This document shows, piece by piece, positions 32,727-40,348 of a DNA stretch of 64,000 nucleotides. The position numbers and the translations under genes are program-made. The number at the start of each line of letters is the position of its first letter. Position 1 is the stretch's first letter. Source of the stretch: Microbacterium saccharophilum (lineage in GTDB: Bacteria; Actinomycetota; Actinomycetes; Actinomycetales; Microbacteriaceae). The DNA is taken from NCBI RefSeq assembly GCF_007992455.1, contig NZ_BKAH01000001.1, forward strand, positions 248,001 to 312,000. The letters are read 5' to 3'. The notes under the pieces were generated by a model. That model made no database searches. It saw only the letters and a list, made by a program, of their open reading frames with translations, and was not told where the DNA came from.

Positions 32727-33527
32727 TCATCGGGTCGCTTCGCACGTCGGGCAGTACTGCCACGAGGCCGCGGCATCGTGGTCGAGGATCGTGTCGCCGC
32801 ACACCGGACACGTCTGTCCGCCGCGGCCGTGTACCCGCATGGCGGCGACCTTCGCCTCTTTCAGGCGGTGCGGCGGAACGCCGCGGCGTGCCGCGGCGGC
32901 GTCCCGGAGTGTCGTCGTGACCGCGCCGAAGAGGCGTTCCCGTTCTCCCTCGTCGAGCGCGGAGCCGTGGCCCAGCGGGGACAGCTTCGCGGCGTGCAGG
33001 ATCTCGTCGGAGTAGGCGTTGCCGATGCCGGCCAGCGTCTCCTGCTCCTGCAGGAGGGCCTTGAGCTGCTTGCGTCGCCCCGAGACCGCGCGGTCGAGGT
33101 CGGCCTGGCCGAACGCGGGGTCGAGCGGGTCGGGACCGAGCTTGGCGAGCGCCGGCACGGAGAGCGGATCGTCCACGACGGACAGGCCGAGGGAGAGCCA
33201 GTCACCCGCGTCGGTGAGTTCCAGCAGCGCGCCGTCGAGCGGCAGACGGGCGATGACGGGTGCCTCATCGGGCGCCGCCTCCCCATCCCAGCGCGCCCAG
33301 CCGGCGCGGCCGAAGCTGATCACGAGATGCGCGGCGTCGGTCTGGAGGTCGAGGTGCTTCCCGAACCGCCGGACGCCCGTGATCGTGGCACCCGAGAGCT
33401 CCGTGAGGGGACGGTCACGCGTCTTCAGCGCGCGGAACTCGTCGAGGTCGACGGTCTCGATGCGGCGTGAGACCGCGTGCTCGGCGAGGAACTCGGCGAG
33501 CGCCTGGACCTCCGGCGACTCCGGCAT
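32727..33527 (-). CDS. Fpg/Nei family DNA glycosylase/AP lyase
   Basis: This 266-residue base-excision repair enzyme starts MPESPEV, giving the P2 nucleophile and E3 catalytic acid after Met removal. The helix-two-turn-helix region is at about 150-190 with GIGNAYSDEILHAAKLSP, and a C-terminal zinc finger has C-x2-C ... C-x2-C (CPVCGDTILDH and YCPTCEATR). It removes oxidised bases. It starts four bases after the CDF transporter stop. The actinobacterial Nei-type branch is as likely as Fpg. Confidence 0.93.
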   Translation of the reverse strand: MPESPEVQALAEFLAEHAVSRRIETVDLDEFRALKTRDRPLTELSGATITGVRRFGKHLDLQTDAAHLVISFGRAGWARWDGEAAPDEAPVIARLPLDGALLELTDAGDWLSLGLSVVDDPLSVPALAKLGPDPLDPAFGQADLDRAVSGRRKQLKALLQEQETLAGIGNAYSDEILHAAKLSPLGHGSALDEGERERLFGAVTTTLRDAAAARRGVPPHRLKEAKVAAMRVHGRGGQTCPVCGDTILDHDAAASWQYCPTCEATR

Positions 33528-33531
33528 GCCG

Positions 33532-34509
33532 TCATCCTGCCACGCGGCTGCGACGTTCGGTCTCGTCCGGGAGGTCGGTGACGGGGATGACGACGACGTC
33601 CTGCATCTTCCAGTCCATCTCGCTGATCGCATGCCGTGCGGCCTCCAGCTGCGCGACGGTGACCTTCCGTCGGTGCGGCACGACGAAGGCCTCCACATGG
33701 AAGACCTGGCCCATGTCGCGCATCCGCACGCCGGCCTCGCCGATCCACGGCTGCGCCTCGAGCGCGTCGACGATCCGCCCGATGAGCGGCTGCGCCTCGG
33801 CGTCGTCGTGCGTGCGCGCCCGCTGGTCGATGAGGTCGAGGATCGCGGAGCGCGCGTTCTTGTACCCGTCCCACACGATCCCGGCCGAGATGAACAGGGC
33901 CGCCGCGCCGTCGAGCCACCACCACCCGAGGCCGATCCCGAGGACGCCGACGACCGACGCGACCGTGGTCGTCCAGTCCGCTTTGGCCATGTCGGCATCC
34001 GCGAACAGGACCTTGTTGTGAAGGGTCGGGGCGAGCTTGGCCTTGGCATGTCCGTAGAAGAACGGCCCCACGACGATCAGGGTCATGACGGCGACCATGA
34101 ACCAGCCGAGCCAGATCGTCTGGCCGAAGAGGTAGACGGTGCCGATCGCGGGGTGCTCGGCGCGCAGGAGCCCCAGGACCGACTCGACGGCGAGGCTGCC
34201 GCCGATCGCGAGCAGGGCGACGCCCGCGACGAGGTGCCCGACGCCCATCGCACGGTGGAGGCCGTAGGGGAACGCGCGGGTGGGCTTGCGGCGGATGAGG
34301 AGGAGGGCGACGAGGAAGGAGATCTGCGGGATGAGGGAGAGCATGTCCTCGATCCAGGCCGTCTTCATCGCCTGAGAGCCGCCGACGACGAAGGCGATCA
34401 GCACGATCGTGACGACCGTGTACCCGATCGTGAACCACTCCCAGCGGACCGCCGAGCGCAGAGCCCGCTGCTGCTCGGGGGGAAGATCGGTGCGCCCCAT
34501 GCTCTTCAT
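33532..34509 (-). CDS. Cation diffusion facilitator transporter with atypical metal site
   Basis: This 325-residue protein has six membrane helices and a C-terminal cytoplasmic domain of the CDF family. The canonical FieF-type helix-2 DxxxD is replaced here by the EDMLSLIP segment (about 49-56), and the helix-5 HxxxD aligns with MxxxD in ADADMAKADW (about 165-174). The ion is therefore unclear (iron, zinc or manganese are possible). Its ATG overlaps the lipoprotein stop by four bases; an ATG three codons later is an alternative start. Confidence 0.88.
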   Translation of the reverse strand: MKSMGRTDLPPEQQRALRSAVRWEWFTIGYTVVTIVLIAFVVGGSQAMKTAWIEDMLSLIPQISFLVALLLIRRKPTRAFPYGLHRAMGVGHLVAGVALLAIGGSLAVESVLGLLRAEHPAIGTVYLFGQTIWLGWFMVAVMTLIVVGPFFYGHAKAKLAPTLHNKVLFADADMAKADWTTTVASVVGVLGIGLGWWWLDGAAALFISAGIVWDGYKNARSAILDLIDQRARTHDDAEAQPLIGRIVDALEAQPWIGEAGVRMRDMGQVFHVEAFVVPHRRKVTVAQLEAARHAISEMDWKMQDVVVIPVTDLPDETERRSRVAG

Positions 34510-34970
34510 CGCCGGAGCTCCTCATCCAGATACGCCTCGAGCGCCGATTGCGTCGCGTTCTCCCCCATCGGGAGGAGGAACACGACCGGCGTGTCCTCGG
34601 CACCGTCGATGCCGGTGAAGCCACGCGTGACCGACACGCGGTCGCTCCACGGCGTCTGGTCGGTCATCCCCCCGACCGCGAGGTCGAGCGCGCCGGACTC
34701 TAGGGCGTCCACGAGCGCCTCCTCGCTGTCCACCTCCCACGTCACCTCCGCGCCGCGTGAGCGCGCGAATCCCTCGACGAGGTCGACGAGGCTCCCCGCG
34801 ACATCGTCGCCGGAGACCCGGACGAGCGCGCCGCTGGGCGAGGCGCCCGCGCGGAGCGTCCCGTCCGCGTCGATGCGCGCGAGCGTGCCCTCCGGGTCGG
34901 TGGGGATGCCGCACCCGGTCAGGGCGAGCGCCAGGGAGGCGACGGCGAGAATGCGCAGCACACGCGGCAC
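34506..34970 (-). CDS. Half-length extracytoplasmic solute-binding lipoprotein
   Basis: This 154-residue protein has a signal peptide with lipobox LTGC (cysteine at 20) and segments typical of family 3 binding proteins, such as ARIDADGTLRAGASPSGAL near 31-49 and GALDLAVGGMTDQTPWSDRV near 93-112. Normal members are about 250 residues, so one lobe is reduced or lost. No transport permease is next to it; it lies between the SDR and CDF genes. Confidence 0.72.
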   Translation of the reverse strand: MPRVLRILAVASLALALTGCGIPTDPEGTLARIDADGTLRAGASPSGALVRVSGDDVAGSLVDLVEGFARSRGAEVTWEVDSEEALVDALESGALDLAVGGMTDQTPWSDRVSVTRGFTGIDGAEDTPVVFLLPMGENATQSALEAYLDEELRR

Positions 34971-34975
34971 GGCGG

Positions 34976-35872
34976 CTACAGCCCCTTTCCGCCCGTGACG
35001 GGGAGGACGGCGCCGGACACATACGACGCGGCCTCGGACGCGAGGTAGACGTAGGCGCCCGCGAGCTCGGCGGGCTGGCCGGGGCGGCCGAGCGGCGTGT
35101 CCTTCCCGAAGCTCGCGATGCGCTCCGCGTCCCAGCCCGTCGCCGGGATGAGCGGCGTCCAGATCGGGCCCGGCGCGACGGCGTTCACGCGGATACCCTG
35201 CTCGCCGAGCTGCTGCGCGAGCGCCTTGACGAAGGCGACCTGGGCGGCCTTCGTCATGGCGTAGTCGATGAGACCGGGCGACGGGTCGAAGGCCTGGATG
35301 GAGGACGTGACGATGATGGACGCTCCGGGGGCCAGGTGCGGGACCGCCGCGCGGGCCGTGAAGATCATGCCGTACAGGTTGGTGCGGAAGACGCGGTCGA
35401 ACTCCGCCGTCTCGAGGCTCTCGAGGCTGTCCCGGTCCTTCTGGTACGCGGCGTTGAGCACGACGATGTCGAGGCCGCCGAGCGCATCGACCGTGTCGGT
35501 GACGATCCGCGTCGCGAACGACTCGTCCTGGATGTCGCCGGCGAGAGCCAGCCCCCGCCGCCCCTCGGCCTCGACGAGCGCGACCGTGTCGGCGGCATCC
35601 TCCGCTTCTTCCGGGAGGTGCACGATCGCGACGTCGGCTCCCTCGCGCGCGAAGGCGATCGCGACGGCGCGGCCGATTCCCGAGTCGCCGCCGGTGATGA
35701 GGGCCCGCCGGCCCTCGAGGCGCCCCGAGCCGGTGTAACTGGTCTCGCCGTGGTCGGGTTCGGGCATCGTCTCGTCGGTGAGGCCGGGCTGCTCCTGCTC
35801 CTGCGCGGGGAAGCCGCCCTCGGGGTACTTCGTGCGGGGGTCCTGCGGGGTGTCGCCGGCGGGGGTGCTCAT
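34976..35872 (-). CDS. SDR family oxidoreductase (stress-protein 39-like)
   Basis: This 298-residue short-chain dehydrogenase has the Rossmann motif TGGDSGIGRAVAIAFAREGA at about 62-81, a YxxxK catalytic pair in YAMTKAAQ, and a serine in IIVTSSIQAF. An N-terminal extension of about 55 polar residues with PEGGFPAQEQEQPGL is typical of the general stress SDR branch. The start MSTPAGDTP has an AGGAG ribosome binding site. It heads the minus-strand metal/repair operon. Confidence 0.9.
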   Translation of the reverse strand: MSTPAGDTPQDPRTKYPEGGFPAQEQEQPGLTDETMPEPDHGETSYTGSGRLEGRRALITGGDSGIGRAVAIAFAREGADVAIVHLPEEAEDAADTVALVEAEGRRGLALAGDIQDESFATRIVTDTVDALGGLDIVVLNAAYQKDRDSLESLETAEFDRVFRTNLYGMIFTARAAVPHLAPGASIIVTSSIQAFDPSPGLIDYAMTKAAQVAFVKALAQQLGEQGIRVNAVAPGPIWTPLIPATGWDAERIASFGKDTPLGRPGQPAELAGAYVYLASEAASYVSGAVLPVTGGKGL

Positions 35873-35948
35873 GGGCGTTCTCCTGTGGTCGGGGGTGGCC
35901 GGGGTGGTCCGGATGTTCACGCTAGGCGTCGCCGGTGGCGCGGCGAAG

Positions 35949-35974
35949 GGGGTTGACGCGGCGCTGTCAACCCC
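35949..35974. promoter_or_regulatory. Perfect 9-bp inverted repeat in a divergent promoter region
   Basis: The arms GGGGTTGAC and GTCAACCCC are perfectly complementary and separated by eight bases. The repeat lies between the SDR gene (minus) and a small acidic-protein gene (plus). The arms carry TTGAC(A/G), so it may be an operator overlapping a -35, but no well-spaced -10 was found. Confidence 0.5.
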
Positions 35975-36029
35975 TCGCTGTGCGGCGGGGACCGTGCTTA
36001 CGCTCGGGGCATCGAGAAGGGATCGGAAG

Positions 36030-36221
36030 ATGCACCACGACAACGAGCAGGATCACGAACTGGAGAACGCCTCGGATGCGGAGCGGGACACCGCCGAGCC
36101 GAAGGCCGGCGGTCTCGGCGAGGACGGGACGATCCCCGCAGAGGCGGACGGCGTCGCGGCCGGTCACACGGGGGTGACCTCGACATTCGAGCCGGAGGAA
36201 GACGAGGACGCGCCGGCCTGA
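36030..36221 (+). CDS. Small acidic hypothetical protein
   Basis: This 63-residue protein is highly acidic (MHHDNEQDHELENASDAER start, FEPEEDEDAPA end) and has no membrane segments. It is not recognised as a characterised family. The start has a GGAAG element seven bases upstream. It is divergent from the SDR operon across the inverted repeat at 35949-35974 and could be co-regulated with it. Confidence 0.6.
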   Translation: MHHDNEQDHELENASDAERDTAEPKAGGLGEDGTIPAEADGVAAGHTGVTSTFEPEEDEDAPA

Positions 36222-36275
36222 GGTCCGAGCGGTCCTCGCACGACGGATAGACGTCGGAATGTCGGAGGCCCTCCC

Positions 36276-36281
36276 TACCGT
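36276..36281 (+). promoter_or_regulatory. -10 element for a leaderless DUF222/HNH transcript
   Basis: TACCGT ends six bases before the ATG at 36288, which fits a leaderless mRNA. No ribosome binding site is present. A GGAGG-C-CCTCC dyad lies directly upstream at about 36264-36274. Confidence 0.4.
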
Positions 36282-36287
36282 TGGGAT

Positions 36288-37685
36288 ATGAAGTTCTCTT
36301 CGACCGACGTGGATCCGCAGGGCGACCTGTGGAGCGACCCCGCGTTCGTCGACGAGTACCTCGCCGCGCTGTGCGACGAGGCCGACGGCCGGTTCGCCGG
36401 CCAGGCCCGCGTCCTCGGTGAACCGGACGACGGCGTCTTCGACGAGGTATGCGACTCGCCCGCGGAGGGATCGGCGCTGGCTCTTCTGGAGGATGCCGCG
36501 ATGCGGGCACGGGCCCTGAGCGCCGCGCAGGACCAGGCGATCGCCGCGATCCTGGATGACGCGGCCGCGGATCCCGGCCCGTGGGTCGGACCGGATCCGA
36601 CCCTCGACCCCGCCTTCAAGCTGCCGCCGCACGACACCGTCCACGCTTTCCGCGCGCGACGTCGCGAGTTCGCCGTACGTGCCGCGGTCGCCGACATCGC
36701 CGTCCGACTCCGCCTCTCGGAGCTGGGCGTGCGCGGCCGCGGACACCGCGCGAGCGTGCTGCAGGAGCGCTGCCCGCAGCTGTGGTCGCTGTGCGTGGCG
36801 GGCACGGTCTCCGAGCAGAACATGGCGGCGGCCGCAGTGCTCGCCGATACCCTCCCGCCCGACGCCCCGGAAACGTGGGCAGCGTTCGACTCCACCGCGT
36901 CGCCCGCCGCCGTCTCACTCGCTCCGGGCCGCTTCCGCATGCGCGCTCGGACGATCCGTGAGCGCGTGCATCCTGAATCCCTGGAGGAACGGCATGCGCG
37001 GGCACGCGAAGACCGCGACGTCAGGCTGACTCCGCTGCTGGACGGGATGTCGCAACTCACGGCCCTTGTTCCGGCCGACAAGGGCGAGCACCTCCTGCAT
37101 ACGCTCGACACCGCCGCCGCGCACCTCGCGGGCGTCGACGGAGAGACGCGCACCCTCGCCCAGCTGCGGGCCGACGTACTGTGCGACCTCACGTCACCGG
37201 ACGCACCCGCCGGCCCCGGCAAGCCCGCCGTGTCGGTGACGGTGCCGGTGCTGACCCTGCTGGGCGCCTCCGACGAACCCGCGACGCTCGACGGCTACGG
37301 ACCGATTGATCTCGACACCGCGCGACGCCTCGCCGGCGAGGCGACCTCGTGGACCCGCATCCTCACCCACCCGATCGACGGCACGGTCCTCGACCTCGAC
37401 CGCACGACGTACCGGGTCCCCGTCGCGCTCCGGCGATGGCTCGGCGTCCGCGATCCGGTCTGCATCTTCCCCGGATGCGGGCGCCCGTCCGCCGACTGCG
37501 ACATCGATCACCGACAGGCCTGGGCCCACGGCGGACGGACCGCGGCCGACAACACCGCACCGCTCTGCCGGAGCCATCATCGCGTGAAGCACGAGACGCT
37601 GTGGCGTTGCGAGGAGGAATCCGGCGATCTCGTCTGGGTCAGTCCCAGCGGGCTTCGGGCCGGCGTGGATCCGCCGCCGTTCTAG
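36288..37685 (+). CDS. DUF222/HNH endonuclease-domain protein (13E12 repeat family)
   Basis: This 465-residue protein has the DUF222 region (about 30-330) and a C-terminal HNH domain at about 404-435, with DH at 407-408 (CDIDHRQAWAHGG), N in ADNTAPLC and the final HHR. Such proteins are abundant and repeated in Actinobacteria and have no settled function; a nuclease role is inferred from the HNH motif. It seems leaderless and its 3' end overlaps the convergent acyl-CoA ligase gene by four bases. Confidence 0.9.
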   Translation: MKFSSTDVDPQGDLWSDPAFVDEYLAALCDEADGRFAGQARVLGEPDDGVFDEVCDSPAEGSALALLEDAAMRARALSAAQDQAIAAILDDAAADPGPWVGPDPTLDPAFKLPPHDTVHAFRARRREFAVRAAVADIAVRLRLSELGVRGRGHRASVLQERCPQLWSLCVAGTVSEQNMAAAAVLADTLPPDAPETWAAFDSTASPAAVSLAPGRFRMRARTIRERVHPESLEERHARAREDRDVRLTPLLDGMSQLTALVPADKGEHLLHTLDTAAAHLAGVDGETRTLAQLRADVLCDLTSPDAPAGPGKPAVSVTVPVLTLLGASDEPATLDGYGPIDLDTARRLAGEATSWTRILTHPIDGTVLDLDRTTYRVPVALRRWLGVRDPVCIFPGCGRPSADCDIDHRQAWAHGGRTAADNTAPLCRSHHRVKHETLWRCEEESGDLVWVSPSGLRAGVDPPPF

Positions 37686-39406
37686 GCTCCCCCGCCGCCG
37701 CCCTTCGCCTGACCCTCCAGCATCCGGTCCCGCACTTCGCGGCGCAGCACCTTGCCGATGAGCGAGCGCGGCAGGTCGTCCATCGCCACGATCCGGCGCG
37801 GGACCTTATAGGCGGCCAGGCGGGTGCGGCAGAAGTCGCGCAGCGCTTCGACGTCGAGGACGGCGCCCTCGCGCAGGACGACCGCGGCGGCGACCTCCTC
37901 GCCTCCGCTCGACCGCGGGAGCGCGACGACGGCGGCGGCCGTGACGTCCGGATGCGAATCGAGCGTCGCCTCCACCTCGCTCGGCGACACGTTGAATCCG
38001 CCCGTGATGATGAGCTCCTTGAGCCGGTCGACGATCGTGACGAAGCCGTCCGGCGACACCGAGGCGATGTCGCCCGTGCGCAGCCATCCGCCGTCGATCA
38101 GGGCCGCCTTGGTCTCCTCCTCGCGCTGCCAATACCCCTGGAACACCTGCGGCCCGCGGACCAGGAGCTCGCCGGTCTCCCCCAGGGGCCGGTCCACGGT
38201 GGGGTTCTCGGGGTCGACGACGCGGATCTCCGTGCTCGGGAACGGCACACCCACCGTGCCGGGGCGGCGTGACGGGCCCATGGGGTTGCCGACGGCGACC
38301 GGCGAGGTCTCCGTCATCCCGTACCCCTCGACGAGCAGACCTCCGGTCGCCTCCTCCCACCGGGTCACGGTCGACACGGGCAGGCTCATGGCGCCGGAGA
38401 TCGCGAACCGGACGCCGGAGAGGTCGATCTTCCCACGGGACGCCGCGCGCGCCAGCTGGTCGTAGATCGGCGGCACCGCCGGGAGGAACGTCGGCGGGCT
38501 CGTCCGCGCCGCGTCGATCATGAGGTCGAGGTCGAACTTCGGGAACAGCACGAGCTTGGCGCCGATGCTCATCGCGAACGTAAGGCAGAGCGTCATCCCG
38601 TACGCGTGGAACAGCGGCAGCACGGCGTAGAAGGTCTCCTCGCCGTCGACGAGGCCCGGCACCCACGCCCGCCCCTGCATCGCGTTCGCGAGGAGGTTCG
38701 CGTGCGTGAGGATCGCACCCTTCGGCATCCCGGTCGTCCCGCTCGTGTACTGCAGCACCGCGATGTCGGAGAGCACGGGCCCGCGGACACGGCGCGACAG
38801 CCGCCGCTGGTCGACGACCCCGCTCCACGCGTGCAGGTGCTTCGCACGCGGTCGGGTGGTGAGCTGCGCCCGAGCGGTCCGCGCCTTCGGCACCGGCAGG
38901 CGCAGCGCGAGACGCATCCCGAGCGGCAGCGCCGTCGTGAGGTCGACGCTGATGATGTGCGCCGGTCGCACGTCGTCGGGGAAGCCGGCCACCACATCCG
39001 CCGTCTTGTCCCACACGATGGCATGCCGTGCGCCGTGATCCTCGAACTGGTGGCGCAGCTCCCGTGCCGTGTAGAGGGGGTTGTGCTCCACGACGATCGC
39101 TCCCAGGCGCAGCACGGCGTAGAACGCGACGACGTGCTGCGGGCAGTTCGGCAGGACGATCGCGACGCGGTCGCCCTTCACGACGCCCAGACGCCGCAGT
39201 CCTTCCGCGGCGCGCTCGATCTGCTCACCGAGACGGGCGTAGGTCGTCGTGGCGCCGAAGTACTCCAGCGCCGTGCGCTTGCCGTACGCGCTCGCGCTCA
39301 GCGCGATCATCTCGGGAAGGGTCTGCGACGGCTCGTCGATGTCGGCGGGAACACCGTCGGCATACGCGGAGAGCCACGGCCGGTCGGCGTAGGGGGTGCG
39401 GGGCAT
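37682..39406 (-). CDS. Long-chain fatty acid-CoA ligase
   Basis: This 574-residue adenylate-forming enzyme activates fatty acids with CoA. The P-loop YTSGTTGMPKG is at about 218-228, GYGMTETSPV near 355, and the A8 hinge region LLRTGDIASV-like sequence (WLRTGDIASVSPDGF) near 438, with the catalytic lysine in the GKVLRREVR C-terminus. The start MPRTPYADRP is seven bases after the arsC stop, so it can be on the ars transcript by position. Confidence 0.92.
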   Translation of the reverse strand: MPRTPYADRPWLSAYADGVPADIDEPSQTLPEMIALSASAYGKRTALEYFGATTTYARLGEQIERAAEGLRRLGVVKGDRVAIVLPNCPQHVVAFYAVLRLGAIVVEHNPLYTARELRHQFEDHGARHAIVWDKTADVVAGFPDDVRPAHIISVDLTTALPLGMRLALRLPVPKARTARAQLTTRPRAKHLHAWSGVVDQRRLSRRVRGPVLSDIAVLQYTSGTTGMPKGAILTHANLLANAMQGRAWVPGLVDGEETFYAVLPLFHAYGMTLCLTFAMSIGAKLVLFPKFDLDLMIDAARTSPPTFLPAVPPIYDQLARAASRGKIDLSGVRFAISGAMSLPVSTVTRWEEATGGLLVEGYGMTETSPVAVGNPMGPSRRPGTVGVPFPSTEIRVVDPENPTVDRPLGETGELLVRGPQVFQGYWQREEETKAALIDGGWLRTGDIASVSPDGFVTIVDRLKELIITGGFNVSPSEVEATLDSHPDVTAAAVVALPRSSGGEEVAAAVVLREGAVLDVEALRDFCRTRLAAYKVPRRIVAMDDLPRSLIGKVLRREVRDRMLEGQAKGGGGGA

Positions 39407-39413
39407 ACCCCCA

Positions 39414-39821
39414 TCATCCTCCCGATCGCACCTCCGCGATGAGCGCCTCGACGCGCCGGCGGATCTCGTCGCGGATCGGGCGGACGGCGTCGATCCCCTG
39501 TCCGGCGGGGTCGTCGAGCTCCCAGTCCTCGTAGCGCTTGCCGGGGAAGATCGGGCACGCGTCGCCGCAGCCCATCGTGATGACGACGTCCGATTCGCGG
39601 ACGGCATCCACCGTCAGGATCTTCGGCGCCTGCCCGGCGATGTCGATCCCCTCCTCGGCCATCGCCTGCACGGCGACGGGGTTGATCTGGTCCTTCGGCT
39701 CCGAGCCGGCGGACAGCACCTCGACGTCGTCGCCGGCGAGCGCGCGCAGGTAGCCGGCGGCCATCTGCGAGCGACCGGCGTTGTGGACGCAGACGAAGAG
39801 GACGGTGGGCTTGTCGGTCAT
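39414..39821 (-). CDS. arsC: Arsenate reductase, low-molecular-weight phosphatase type
   Basis: This 135-residue enzyme reduces arsenate to arsenite. The phosphatase-like loop is VCVHNAGRS with nucleophile C11 and R17. A second Cys pair, TMGCGDACPIFPG (about 82-94), is present; actinobacterial homologues with this segment are often mycothiol-coupled, whereas thioredoxin-coupled ArsC uses a longer Cys pair. Coupling is inferred. The start overlaps the acetyltransferase stop by four bases. Confidence 0.93.
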   Translation of the reverse strand: MTDKPTVLFVCVHNAGRSQMAAGYLRALAGDDVEVLSAGSEPKDQINPVAVQAMAEEGIDIAGQAPKILTVDAVRESDVVITMGCGDACPIFPGKRYEDWELDDPAGQGIDAVRPIRDEIRRRVEALIAEVRSGG

Positions 39822-40348
39822 GAGGTCTCCTGGTGAGGGTCGGTGCGCTGTTCGGCGCGGCGGCGTTCGATGAGGATGGTGTCCCGCCACGTCCCGGCGT
39901 GGGGGCCGCGTACGGAGCGGGCGATCCGATCGCGCCGGCCCACCACGCGGAACCCGGCGGACTCGTGCAGTCGCAGACTCGCTGCGTTCTCGGGGAAGAT
40001 GCTCGACTGGATCGTCCATACGCCCAACTCCTCCGCCGCCGCGACGAACGCTGCCAGCAGGAGCCGCCCGACCCCCTGCCCGCGGGCAGCGCGATCAACG
40101 TAGACGGAGTGCTCGATCACGCCGCGGTACGCCTCGCGGGCCGAGACGACGGACGCCGCCGCCCAGCCCTGCACGCGGTCGTGTTCGTCGACGGCGACGA
40201 GGCGGGGCGCCGCCAGCCGGCCGGCATCGAAGTCGTCCCACGTCGGGGGGTCCGACTCGAACGTCGCCTCGCCCTCCTCGATCCCCTGCCGGTAGATGTC
40301 TTCGACGCGTTCCCAGTCCGCACGCCTCATCGTCCGCACACGGATCAC
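39818..40348 (-). CDS. arsN: GNAT acetyltransferase, ArsN/phosphinothricin acetyltransferase type
   Basis: This 176-residue GNAT protein has the acetyl-CoA motif RGQGVGRLLLAAF (about 93-105), the preceding EHSVYVDRAA and the C-terminal GRRDRIARSVRGPH pattern seen in the bar/pat and ArsN proteins. ArsN enzymes acetylate arsinothricin or related amino-acid arsenicals; the ars setting favours this over phosphinothricin. The GTG start overlaps the upstream stop (GTGA); an ATG three codons earlier (40357) is an alternative. Confidence 0.83.
   Translation of the reverse strand: MIRVRTMRRADWERVEDIYRQGIEEGEATFESDPPTWDDFDAGRLAAPRLVAVDEHDRVQGWAAASVVSAREAYRGVIEHSVYVDRAARGQGVGRLLLAAFVAAAEELGVWTIQSSIFPENAASLRLHESAGFRVVGRRDRIARSVRGPHAGTWRDTILIERRRAEQRTDPHQETS

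Noticed and set aside
36288..37685. DUF222/HNH gene as a mobile element or intron endonuclease
   Set aside because: No flanking repeats, intron structure or partner genes; such genes are ordinary chromosomal family members in Actinobacteria.
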